Of a DNA stretch of 46,718 nt, positions 27,340-34,561 are shown piece by piece. Position 1 is the first letter of the stretch, and the number at the start of each line of letters is the position of its first letter. This DNA is from Halorubrum sp. 48-1-W (lineage in GTDB: Archaea; Halobacteriota; Halobacteria; Halobacteriales; Haloferacaceae): NCBI RefSeq assembly GCF_003287355.1, contig NZ_QMIM01000037.1:1-46718 (forward strand), written 5' to 3'. The notes under the pieces are model-generated. The model was not told where the DNA came from, did not search any database, and saw only the letters and a list, made by a program, of their open reading frames with translations. Both the position numbers and the translations under genes were made by a program.

Positions 27340-28221
27340 ATGAGACACGAAGGCCCGCCCGTCGAGACCGACGCCGACCTCGCGCGGGCGATCGACTCCA
27401 TCGCCGACCGGTTCGACGGCCGGCTCGGCGTGTTCCTCTGCGTTCCGCGGGGGGCGGACGCGTTCGACGTCCTCCACTCCCGGAACGCGGACGAGGAGTT
27501 CGTCGCTGCGAGCGTGATCAAGCTCCCGATCCTCTACGCGCTTTACGAGGCGTACGACGGGGAACTCGACCGGCTCGGGGAGCCGCGGCCGATCGCGGCC
27601 GAGAACCGCGTGGGCGGCAGCGGGATCCTCCACCTGTTCGACGATCCGACGTCGACGCTCGAGGACCTCGCGCGGGCGATGATCGCGATCAGCGACAACA
27701 CTGCGACCAACCAGCTGATCGACGAGCTGGGTGCGGACCGAATCGAGAGGACAGCGGCCCGGCTCGGCATGGACGACACCCGCCTCCGCCGGAAGATGAT
27801 GGCGACGCTCGGCGAGAACGACTTCGAGCCGCTGGGCGAGCAACTCGAGGGTCGACCGGCGAACGCGACCACCCCGGCCGACTGCGCCCGGTTCTTCGCC
27901 GACCTGGTTCACGAGGCGACGCTGTCCGCTCCGGCGTACGAACGGCTCCGCGTGCCGCTCGACGAACAGAAGGACCGCTCGCTTTTCCCCCGGTACCTCC
28001 CGTATCGGACGCCGATCGCACACAAGACCGGGGGACTTCCCACGGCGGCGCTCGACGCGGGCGTTCTCCGTTCGGCCGACGCCGACCCGTCGCCACTGGT
28101 GTTCTCGGCGTTCGCGACGCGGGCCGAGAACGGCGGCGACGCGGGCGACGCCGTCGCGGCCGTCGGGGAGGTCGCCTTCGAGCGGGTCACGTCACAGGGC
28201 CAAGAGTACTGCGGGGGGTAG
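27340..28221 (+). CDS. Class A beta-lactamase-like serine hydrolase
   Basis: A 293-residue protein of the serine beta-lactamase/penicillin-binding fold. The three active-site motifs are in order and correctly spaced: Ser58-Val-Ile-Lys61 (SxxK), Ser117-Asp118-Asn119 (SDN) and Lys228-Thr229-Gly230 (KTG), with an omega-loop-like RPANATTPADCA between. There is no signal peptide, so it should be cytoplasmic. As archaea lack murein, this is more likely a peptidase or esterase than a resistance enzyme. The ATG at 27340 follows a GGTTATC box about 30 nt upstream. It converges on the HDAC-like gene with a 6-bp gap. Confidence 0.85.
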   Translation: MRHEGPPVETDADLARAIDSIADRFDGRLGVFLCVPRGADAFDVLHSRNADEEFVAASVIKLPILYALYEAYDGELDRLGEPRPIAAENRVGGSGILHLFDDPTSTLEDLARAMIAISDNTATNQLIDELGADRIERTAARLGMDDTRLRRKMMATLGENDFEPLGEQLEGRPANATTPADCARFFADLVHEATLSAPAYERLRVPLDEQKDRSLFPRYLPYRTPIAHKTGGLPTAALDAGVLRSADADPSPLVFSAFATRAENGGDAGDAVAAVGEVAFERVTSQGQEYCGG

Positions 28222-28227
28222 CGGACG

Positions 28228-29475
28228 TCACTCGTCGGCCGGTTCCGAAAGGACCGGCCAGTGTGCCCGATGGTAGTCGATCGCCTCGTCGAGCCACTCG
28301 TCGACGAGTTCGGTCGGCTCGTCGAGCCACGCCATCGGGTCGTCGTGGCCGTACCCCTCGAGGTCGACGAGCTGGTCGAGCACGCCCTCGAGGACGCCGA
28401 GCGTGGCGAACGAGAGGTGAGACGTCTGGTAGCCGCCCTCCTGGATCAGCGCCAGGCGACCGTCGGCGACGTCGTCGGCGAGCGCTCGGACCCGCGAGCC
28501 CAGCGTCCGGAACCCACCGCGCGTGACGAGGTTTCTGCCGTTCGGATCCATCGTGCCCGCGTCCTGTCCCGCGCTCACGAGGACCAGGTCCGGGTCGTAC
28601 GAGCGGACGATCGGCTCGACGATCCGCTCGAAGAGACGCTCGTAGCCGCGGTCGCCCGTTCCGGGCGGGAGGAGGACGTTCACGGTGTAGCCCGCCCCGT
28701 CGCCCTCGCCGTCCTCCGCGAGCGAGCCCTCCTGCGGGTGGTACTCGGACCACGAGCCGTGGTCGTGGTGTGCGCTCACGAAGAGGACGTCGTCGCGGCC
28801 GTAGAACGCCTCCTGCGTCCCGTTGCCGTGGTGGACGTCCCAGTCAACGACCGCGACCCGGTCGACGCCATCGGTCGCGAGCGCGGCCTCGGCCGCGATG
28901 GCCGCGTTGTTAAGGAAGCAGAACCCGTCCGCCTGGGTCGGCTGGGCATGGTGGCCGCTCGGCCGACACAGCGCGTACGGGACGCCCGACCGCCCCGACA
29001 GCGCGTGGTTCGCGGCGGCGACCGCGGCCCCGACAGCGACCCGGGCCGCGTCGTACGTCGCCTCGTTCGCGCCGGTGGTGGTCCGGCCGATCCGGCCGCC
29101 GCCGTCGGCGCAGAACGCCTCGAGCCAGTCCACGTACTCGGCGTCGTGAACGCGCTCGATCGTTTCCCTGCTCGCCCGGTCGGGCTCGATGAAGCGGCTC
29201 TCGGCGGGGAAGCCGTGTTCCACCGTCGCCACGATGTTCTCGACGCGCTCGCGACGGTCCGGGTGCGTCTCGTCGTTGGCCACGATCGGCGTCGACGGGT
29301 GTTTGAACGCCCCCGGCGGCTGTTCGTGATCCAGCATGCGGTCGTGCCAGTAGACGGCGAGGCCGGCGTCCGTCTCGACGTCGTTGCCGCCGTCAGTCGC
29401 CGAGTCGCCACCTGCGGGGTAGTCGGTCGCCGAGTCGCCACCCGCGGGGTCGTCGGTCGTCGGGTCGACTGTCAT
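28228..29475 (-). CDS. Histone deacetylase-family amidohydrolase
   Basis: A 415-residue zinc amidohydrolase of the HDAC/AcuC/acetylpolyamine-amidohydrolase superfamily, removing acetyl groups from amines. Key residues are visible: the His-His dyad in CRPSGHHAQPTQADGFCFLN, zinc ligands in VAVVDWDVHHGNGT and VSAGQDAGTMDP, and the catalytic tyrosine in IQEGGY. The motif AGQDA replaces the usual AGFDA. The first ~37 residues are a low-complexity extension with two PAGGDSATD repeats, encoded by a 30-bp tandem repeat; ATG at residue 47 is too far into the fold to be the start. Substrate could be an acetylated polyamine, lysine or small diamine; the neighbouring compatible-solute genes make the last worth testing. 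Confidence 0.88.
   Translation of the reverse strand: MTVDPTTDDPAGGDSATDYPAGGDSATDGGNDVETDAGLAVYWHDRMLDHEQPPGAFKHPSTPIVANDETHPDRRERVENIVATVEHGFPAESRFIEPDRASRETIERVHDAEYVDWLEAFCADGGGRIGRTTTGANEATYDAARVAVGAAVAAANHALSGRSGVPYALCRPSGHHAQPTQADGFCFLNNAAIAAEAALATDGVDRVAVVDWDVHHGNGTQEAFYGRDDVLFVSAHHDHGSWSEYHPQEGSLAEDGEGDGAGYTVNVLLPPGTGDRGYERLFERIVEPIVRSYDPDLVLVSAGQDAGTMDPNGRNLVTRGGFRTLGSRVRALADDVADGRLALIQEGGYQTSHLSFATLGVLEGVLDQLVDLEGYGHDDPMAWLDEPTELVDEWLDEAIDYHRAHWPVLSEPADE
29401..29460 (-). repeat. 30-bp tandem repeat inside the HDAC-like gene
   Basis: Two 30-bp units (29401-29430 and 29431-29460) encode the repeated PAGGDSATD segment at the N-terminus. The unit is a multiple of three, so copy-number change keeps the frame. 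Confidence 0.85.
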
Positions 29476-29803
29476 CGTCCGTTCCCTCCGTGAGTCCGGC
29501 CACTGCCGGCCGATACGACGGTATCCGTCGCCGTACAGATCGTATTCCGTGTCGTTCGGTTCGGCTTCGCTCTGGCGTCCATCCGTCCCGCCGCCGCGTG
29601 TGTCGTGTGTCGCACGACCTCGCTTTCGCGGGAGGTGTGAAAAAATCTCGGCGTCGGATCCGCTGGTACGGTTGCCAGCAGTTCAGCCCGGATCGTTCCC
29701 CCGATCACCTCGAGTATACACAACAACCGTGTACTGCGAATACGGTAAAAGAACAACACTTATGTACGATCTATTCAACAAACGGACTGTGCTACCACGC
29801 ATC
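29476..29803. other. 328-bp divergent spacer, HDAC-like gene / BCCT transporter
   Basis: No gene is recognisable. The right third (29700-29770) turns AT-rich and holds a palindromic operator (29716-29734), an AATACGGTAAAAGAAC element that may be the TATA region, and an in-frame ATG at 29762 that could extend the small ORF at 29804. The left part is GC-rich with a short inverted repeat GGCC-ACTGCC-GGCC at about 29499-29512. Confidence 0.5.
29716..29734. promoter_or_regulatory. Operator copy 1 (TACAC-N7-GTGTA) at the BCCT promoter
   Basis: ATACACAACAACCGTGTAC contains the perfect arms TACAC (29717-29721) and GTGTA (29729-29733). It lies about 70 nt before the small ORF and overlaps or precedes the likely TATA region. 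The same arms and spacing recur at 31764-31780 and 34470-34486. Confidence 0.7.
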
Positions 29804-29890
29804 ATGGAAGTCGACCATCGCGGAGAATCGGACGGCGACCGTCGCGTGCGCTCGGATCCGGGATCCACCGACGGAGGTGATCCCACGTGA
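29804..29890 (+). CDS. 28-codon leader ORF coupled to the BCCT gene
   Basis: ATG 29804 opens a 28-codon frame ending at TGA 29888-29890, overlapping the BCCT start GTG (29887) by 4 nt. The peptide is charged, MEVDHRGESDGDRR and so on, with no known family. The Shine-Dalgarno of the transporter lies inside it. An ATG at 29762 in the same frame would make it 42 codons. A translational-coupling role is inference. Confidence 0.35.
   Translation: MEVDHRGESDGDRRVRSDPGSTDGGDPT
29873..29883 (+). promoter_or_regulatory. Very strong Shine-Dalgarno for the BCCT gene
   Basis: GGAGGTGATCC matches the complement of the archaeal 16S rRNA tail over 11 bases and puts GGAGG 9 nt before GTG 29887. It settles the GTG as the transporter's start. 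Confidence 0.8.
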
Positions 29891-31584
29891 GCGACGCCGA
29901 AGGGGGCGAAAGCGCGGTGGCGACGTTCCGGGAGGAGATCGACCCGGTCGTCTTCGCGTTCGGGGCACTGTTGACCCTCGGGGTGATCGTCGCGTTCTTC
30001 CTCAGCCCGTCGACCGTCGAGAACACGATCTCGTCGCTCAACACCCAGCTTCTCGGTGCGTTCAACTGGGCCATGCTGTTGATCGTCTTCCTGATCGTCC
30101 TGTTTCTCCTCTTCCTGATCGTGGGACCGTGGGGTGGGATCAAGCTCGGCGACGAGTCCCCGGAGTACAGCTTCCTGTCGTTCTTCGCGATGCTGTACTC
30201 GGCCGGGTTCGCGGCCGGCGTCGTGTTCTGGGGGCCGACCGAGGCACTGTTCTACTACGACAGCCCTTCGCCGCTGTTTAGTACCGTCGAGGGCGGATCG
30301 GCGGAGGCGATGACGGTCGCCGTCCAGCAGACGCTGTTCCACTGGGCGTTGCCACAGCTCGCGGTGTTCACCATCATGGGCATCGCTATCGGGTACTTCG
30401 CGTACAACTACGAGAACGTCCCGCTACGGGTCTCCTCGGCGCTCACGCCGATCCTCGGCGCGGACAACCTCGACGGCCCGCTCGCGAAAATCGTCGACGT
30501 CCTCGCGGTGTTCGCGACGATCGGGGGCGTCGCCACGTCGCTCGGGTTCATCGGGAGCCAGTTCGTCACCGGGCTCGACTACCAGTGGGGTATCGACATG
30601 GGCGACATCGGCATCCTGCTCGTCGTCACCATGATGACCCTGCTTTTCACCACGTCGATGGTGCTGGGCGTCGACAAGGGGATCCGTCGGATCTCCAACT
30701 TCAACATGATCCTGTTCGTCGCGCTCATGATCGTGACGTTCGTCGTGGGCCCGACGCTGTTCCTCGTGCTGCTCGGCACGCAGGCGCTCGGCGGGATGAT
30801 CACCGACTTCGTCTCGATGAGCCTCTTCACGGGTGCTGGACCGATGGGAGCGGGCGACGCGAGTTCGACCGGCTGGGTGAACGCGTGGACGGTGTTCTAC
30901 TGGGCGTGGGCGCTTTCGTGGTCGCCGTTCGCGGGCCTGTTCATCGCCCGGATCTCCAAGGGTCGAACCGTCCGCGAGGTCGCATTCACGGGGATCGTCG
31001 CGACCTCCGCGGCCACCATTCCGTGGTTCACGTTCGTCGGCGGCACTGCCGTGTGGGCACAGCACAACGGCGTCGCCGACTTCGGTGCCGTGATGGCCGG
31101 TGACGCCGGCGCGGAGGTGTCCGGGTTCATCCTCTTCGAGGCGCTGAACTTCACGCTGAACCTCGGCGGTCTATCGCTGACGCTCCCGGTCGGATCGGTG
31201 CTGATCTACGCGTTCTTGATCCTGGTGACGACCTTCTTCGTCACCTCCGCCGACTCCTCGACGCTGGCCGTCTCGATGATGACCACGGGCGGGAAGGCCA
31301 AGCCGTCGAACATCAACCGTATCTTCTGGGGGGTCGTTCTCGGGCTGACCGCGGCGATCCTGATGATCCTCGGCGGCACCGGCAGCGCGAACACGCTCCA
31401 GCAGGCGGCGATCATCACCGGCACGCCGTTCGCCTTCGTCTGCTTCCTCGCGATGCTGGCGCTGATCAAGGACTTCGGCGAGAACTACGACCAGGTGCTC
31501 TTTCAGAACGAGACCGTGCTGTACGGGTCGGCGGACGACTCGGGGTCACGAACCGATTCCGCCGTCGGATCCGACGACGACTGA
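29887..31584 (+). CDS. BCCT-family betaine/carnitine/choline/ectoine transporter
   Basis: A 565-residue sodium- or proton-coupled symporter with about 12 membrane helices. The family signature is clear in YWAWALSWSPFAGLFIARIS near residue 337 (aromatic betaine-binding box), together with LYSAGFAAGVVFWGPTEAL near residue 103 and FFVTSADSSTLAVSMM near residue 450. Start GTG is fixed by the Shine-Dalgarno. The C-terminal tail is short and acidic, unlike the long osmosensing tail of BetP. It heads a cluster whose enzymes fit ectoine or related compatible-solute catabolism, so it may import the substrate as a nutrient. Its promoter bears an operator shared with two other units. Glycine betaine is the main alternative substrate. 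Confidence 0.92.
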   Translation: MSDAEGGESAVATFREEIDPVVFAFGALLTLGVIVAFFLSPSTVENTISSLNTQLLGAFNWAMLLIVFLIVLFLLFLIVGPWGGIKLGDESPEYSFLSFFAMLYSAGFAAGVVFWGPTEALFYYDSPSPLFSTVEGGSAEAMTVAVQQTLFHWALPQLAVFTIMGIAIGYFAYNYENVPLRVSSALTPILGADNLDGPLAKIVDVLAVFATIGGVATSLGFIGSQFVTGLDYQWGIDMGDIGILLVVTMMTLLFTTSMVLGVDKGIRRISNFNMILFVALMIVTFVVGPTLFLVLLGTQALGGMITDFVSMSLFTGAGPMGAGDASSTGWVNAWTVFYWAWALSWSPFAGLFIARISKGRTVREVAFTGIVATSAATIPWFTFVGGTAVWAQHNGVADFGAVMAGDAGAEVSGFILFEALNFTLNLGGLSLTLPVGSVLIYAFLILVTTFFVTSADSSTLAVSMMTTGGKAKPSNINRIFWGVVLGLTAAILMILGGTGSANTLQQAAIITGTPFAFVCFLAMLALIKDFGENYDQVLFQNETVLYGSADDSGSRTDSAVGSDDD

Positions 31585-31662
31585 ATCGACCGACGCCCGA
31601 ATCGACTGACGCCCGAATCGACTGACGCCCGAATCGACTGACGCCCGAATCGACTGACCGTG
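31583..31662. repeat. 16-bp tandem repeat, 4.7 copies, after the BCCT gene
   Basis: Units of GAATCGACTGACGCCC run from 31583 (within the stop codon) to 31662, the first with one change and the last partial. As 16 is not a multiple of three, it is not coding. It lies between the transporter and the next promoter. Confidence 0.92.
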
Positions 31663-31762
31663 ACCTGCTCGACCGGACCTGGTTCCGGTGTGCTCTCCGC
31701 TCGTCCGCGCGTGTCCCCGTTCCCGGCCGAACACGTGTCGGGAGAAGGATTTAATGGACGTT

Positions 31763-31781
31763 GTACACACTTACTGTGTAT
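31763..31781. promoter_or_regulatory. Operator copy 2 overlapping the aminotransferase start
   Basis: GTACACACTTACTGTGTAT has arms TACAC (31764-31768) and GTGTA (31776-31780). A TATA-like GGATTTAATGG lies at 31747-31757, so the palindrome covers the transcription start and the first bases of the ATG at 31780. This is the classic position for a repressor. Confidence 0.75.
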
Positions 31782-33141
31782 GGACAGGGACACTGCGAAG
31801 CCGGACGCCGGCGGCCTGCCGGGGCCGAACGCCGAAAAGTGGGTGGAACACTACGGCGAACACGCCGCGCCCAGCGAGTACTCCCACGAGTTCGTCTGGG
31901 ACGTCACCCGGGAGGCCGACGGTCCGTTCGTCACGGACGTCGACGGCAACGTCCTCATGGACTTCACGTGTCACATCGGGGCCGCGCCGCTCGGCTACAA
32001 CAACGAGAAGGTGCTCGACACGCTCGGGGAGTTCGACCTCGTCGAGCCGATGAAGATCGCGGGCCAGGACCTGTACTTCGGCTCGGGACCAGACCCCGAC
32101 TCCGCGCCGTTCCCGGGTTCGACACAGCTGATGGAGGCGCTCACGGAGGTCTCCTCGGCGTTCGGACTGGACACGGTCTTCCTCTCGAACTCCGGGGCCG
32201 AAGCGATCGAGAACGCGATGAAGGTCGCCCACGACCACAAGCCGGCCGCGAAGTACGGCTTCGCGTTCGGCGGGTCCTTCCACGGGCGCACCCTCGGGAC
32301 GCTTTCGCTCACCAACACCAAGGACGTGTACACCCGCCACTACCCGGAGGTCGCCGGGATCGAGACGGTGCCGTTCTGTGCGGACCGCGGGTGTACCCCC
32401 GAGACGTGCGACTGTGGCTTCTTCGCCGGTAGCGGCTCACAGCTACGAAACGCGCTCGCGCCGGAGGGCGGCCACGTCGACCCCGCGGAGATCGCGTTCG
32501 TGATCCTCGAGCCGATACAGGGCGTCGGCGGCTACCGGTTCCCGAGCGAGCCGTTCATGGCGGAGGTCGGCGCCGTCACCGACGAGTACGACATCCCGCT
32601 GATCGTCGACGAGATCCAGTCGGGTATCGGCCGGACCGGCGAGTTCTGGGCGTCGGAACACTACGACGTCGAGCCCGACGTGATCGGGGCGGCGAAGGCG
32701 CTCCGCGTCGGCGCGACGGTCGGCCGTTCCGACCTCTTCCCCGACGAGAAGAACCGACTCGGCTCCACTTTCGGCGGCGGCGACCTGCTCGGCTCGATGA
32801 TGGGCGCGCTCACGATCGAGGCGATCCGGGAGTACGACCTGCTCGCGAACGCGACCGAGCGCGGTCGGCAGGCGAAGGAACTGCTCGCCGACGACGCGGG
32901 CGACCACGTCGTCGACGTGCGCGGGAAGGGGTTAATGCTCGCCGTCGAGTTCGACACGCCCGACCGCCGCGACGACGTGGTGGCGGAGGCGTTGGCACGC
33001 GGCCTGCTCACGCTCGGGTGCGGCAAGAAGACGGTCCGCCTGTTGCCGCCGCTCGACTCGAGCGAACGCGAGATCGACCTCGGGATCTCGATCTTCCTCG
33101 ACGCCGTCGCGGCCGCGGGGCCGACCCCGACGACCGCGTGA
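31780..33141 (+). CDS. Class III aminotransferase (diaminobutyrate/GABA type)
   Basis: A 453-residue PLP enzyme of the ornithine/GABA/diaminobutyrate aminotransferase class. The substrate/cofactor region includes LSNSGAEAIENAMKVA, GGSFHGRTLGTLSLT, LIVDEIQSGIGRTGEF and AAKALRVGATVG, with the Schiff-base lysine at residue 306. A cysteine-rich insert, CADRGCTPETCDCGF, follows the active-site region near residue 198. The ATG at 31780 is set by a TATA-like box 27 nt upstream, so the mRNA is leaderless. In an ectoine pathway it would be the DoeD-like step turning diaminobutyrate into aspartate semialdehyde; the family alone cannot prove that substrate. Confidence 0.88.
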   Translation: MDRDTAKPDAGGLPGPNAEKWVEHYGEHAAPSEYSHEFVWDVTREADGPFVTDVDGNVLMDFTCHIGAAPLGYNNEKVLDTLGEFDLVEPMKIAGQDLYFGSGPDPDSAPFPGSTQLMEALTEVSSAFGLDTVFLSNSGAEAIENAMKVAHDHKPAAKYGFAFGGSFHGRTLGTLSLTNTKDVYTRHYPEVAGIETVPFCADRGCTPETCDCGFFAGSGSQLRNALAPEGGHVDPAEIAFVILEPIQGVGGYRFPSEPFMAEVGAVTDEYDIPLIVDEIQSGIGRTGEFWASEHYDVEPDVIGAAKALRVGATVGRSDLFPDEKNRLGSTFGGGDLLGSMMGALTIEAIREYDLLANATERGRQAKELLADDAGDHVVDVRGKGLMLAVEFDTPDRRDDVVAEALARGLLTLGCGKKTVRLLPPLDSSEREIDLGISIFLDAVAAAGPTPTTA

Positions 33142-33147
33142 GGCGAG

Positions 33148-34437
33148 CTACGCCGTCGGGACGTCGCGCTCGGCGATGTCGAGGATCGACTCCGTCAACA
33201 CTTCGACGCCGATCGGTAGGCTGGCCTCGTCGACGTCGAACGTCGGGGAGTGGTGGCCGGTGGGGTGGTCGGTGCCGACGACCATGTACGTCGCGAGCCC
33301 GCCGTCCGCCTGGACGCGCTCCATCAGGTACGTCGCGTCCTCGCTCGCGCCGAAGTCCGCGATCGGGAGCACCTCGGTCACGCCCTCGATCCCCTCGGCG
33401 ATCGACGCGACGCGGTCGGCGAGTTCGGGGTCGCTGTCCGCCCGTGGGCACTCGGTCGTGACCTCGAAGTCGAGCTCGCATCCGTGCGACTCGGCGGCCC
33501 CGCGGAAGGCCCGCTTCAGCCGGGACTTCCCGTACTCCTTCAGGGCCGTCGTCTCGCCGCGCGCCTCCGCCTCGACGCGCGCGCGGTCCGCGATCACGTT
33601 GCTCGCGCTCCCCGCCTCCGCGTACCCCACGTTCACGCGGGTCATCCCCTCGCTGTGTCTGGGGATCCCGTACGCGTTCGAGATGGCGGTCCCGAGCGCC
33701 TGCATCGCGTTGTCGCCCTCCTCCGGGGACTTGCCGGCGTGCGCCGAGGTCCCGCGGAAGGTGGCCTCGACGTGGGCGATCGCGAGCGCCCGCTCGATCC
33801 CGGCGACGACCCGGCCGGTCGGGTGGCCGAGGCCGACGTGGACCGCGAACAGGTAGTCGATCCCCTCGATGAACCGGCTCCTCGCCATCGGGTGGCCGCC
33901 GCCGCCCAGCTCCTCGGCGGGCTGGAAGAAGGCGACGAACCGCCCCTCGAAGTCGCTCGCTTTCACCGCCTCGAGCGTCGCGAGCCCCCACGTCATGTGC
34001 GCGTCGTGGCCGCAGGCGTGCATCACCCCGTCCGTGTCCGACCGGAACCCCTCGCGGGCGGGCGCGTGGTCGTCGTCCGCGGACTCCTCGATGAACAGGC
34101 CGTCGATGTCGACCCGGAGGCCGACGGTCGGCCCCTCGCCGCGCTCGAGGACGGCCACACAGCCGGTGACGCCGCCCTCGGTCGCCTCGAGGACGTCCTC
34201 GCGGGCGCCGCGCTCCCTGGCACGTGCGACCCACTCGTCGTAGGCGTCGTCCTCGAGGGTGCCCATCCGGTCGTCGGGGTCGTACGCCTCGCGGCCGACC
34301 GCGAGCTCGTCGACGCCGATCCGCTCTATCTCGTCGACCAGTCGGCTCGTCGTGTAGAACTCGCGCCAGCCGGGCTCGGGGTGTTCGTGGAGTCCTCGGC
34401 GCATCTCGACGAGCCGCTCCGCGACGGGTCCTGTCAT
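33148..34437 (-). CDS. M20-family amidohydrolase (AbgA/DoeB2-like)
   Basis: A 429-residue zinc-dependent amidase/deacetylase of the M20D group. Metal ligands appear in HACGHDAHMTWG near residue 139, PAEELGGGGHPM near residue 172 and HHSPTFDVDE near the end. The N-terminal LHEHPEPGWREFYTTSRLVDEI is like aminobenzoyl-glutamate hydrolase AbgA, and a dimerisation lid domain (SAHAGKSPEEGDNAMQALG) is present. It hydrolyses an N-acyl amino acid; next to an ectoine-hydrolase-like gene it is a good candidate to deacetylate N-acetyl-diaminobutyrate. It ends 6 bp from the aminotransferase stop and starts beside operator copy 3, with a TATA-like TTCTTAAGTG about 27 nt upstream. Confidence 0.87.
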   Translation of the reverse strand: MTGPVAERLVEMRRGLHEHPEPGWREFYTTSRLVDEIERIGVDELAVGREAYDPDDRMGTLEDDAYDEWVARARERGAREDVLEATEGGVTGCVAVLERGEGPTVGLRVDIDGLFIEESADDDHAPAREGFRSDTDGVMHACGHDAHMTWGLATLEAVKASDFEGRFVAFFQPAEELGGGGHPMARSRFIEGIDYLFAVHVGLGHPTGRVVAGIERALAIAHVEATFRGTSAHAGKSPEEGDNAMQALGTAISNAYGIPRHSEGMTRVNVGYAEAGSASNVIADRARVEAEARGETTALKEYGKSRLKRAFRGAAESHGCELDFEVTTECPRADSDPELADRVASIAEGIEGVTEVLPIADFGASEDATYLMERVQADGGLATYMVVGTDHPTGHHSPTFDVDEASLPIGVEVLTESILDIAERDVPTA

Positions 34438-34468
34438 GTGAGTCCGTGACGCCCGGACGCACTTAAGA

Positions 34469-34487
34469 ATACACGATGATCGTGTAT
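34469..34487. promoter_or_regulatory. Operator copy 3, perfect palindrome between divergent genes
   Basis: ATACACGATGATCGTGTAT is a perfect 9-bp inverted repeat around one central base. The palindromic CTTAAG at 34462-34467 beside it can serve as TATA core in both directions: leftward it gives a leaderless start at 34437, rightward it puts the operator between TATA and start point, as at copy 2. Both are followed by TGGA. Confidence 0.8.
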
Positions 34488-34561
34488 GGAGACTACAAAA
34501 AAGGTAAGTACCGGTCCGGCGAATCCCCGGACGTCACCGCCACCGGGCGGCGGATACACCA

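Noticed and set aside
27340-28221. Acquired antibiotic-resistance gene
   Set aside because: There is no signal peptide, codon use matches neighbouring genes, and no mobile element lies nearby.
31583-31662. Possible CRISPR array
   Set aside because: The 16-bp units are directly adjacent with no spacers between them; it is a simple tandem repeat. No cas genes are in the window.
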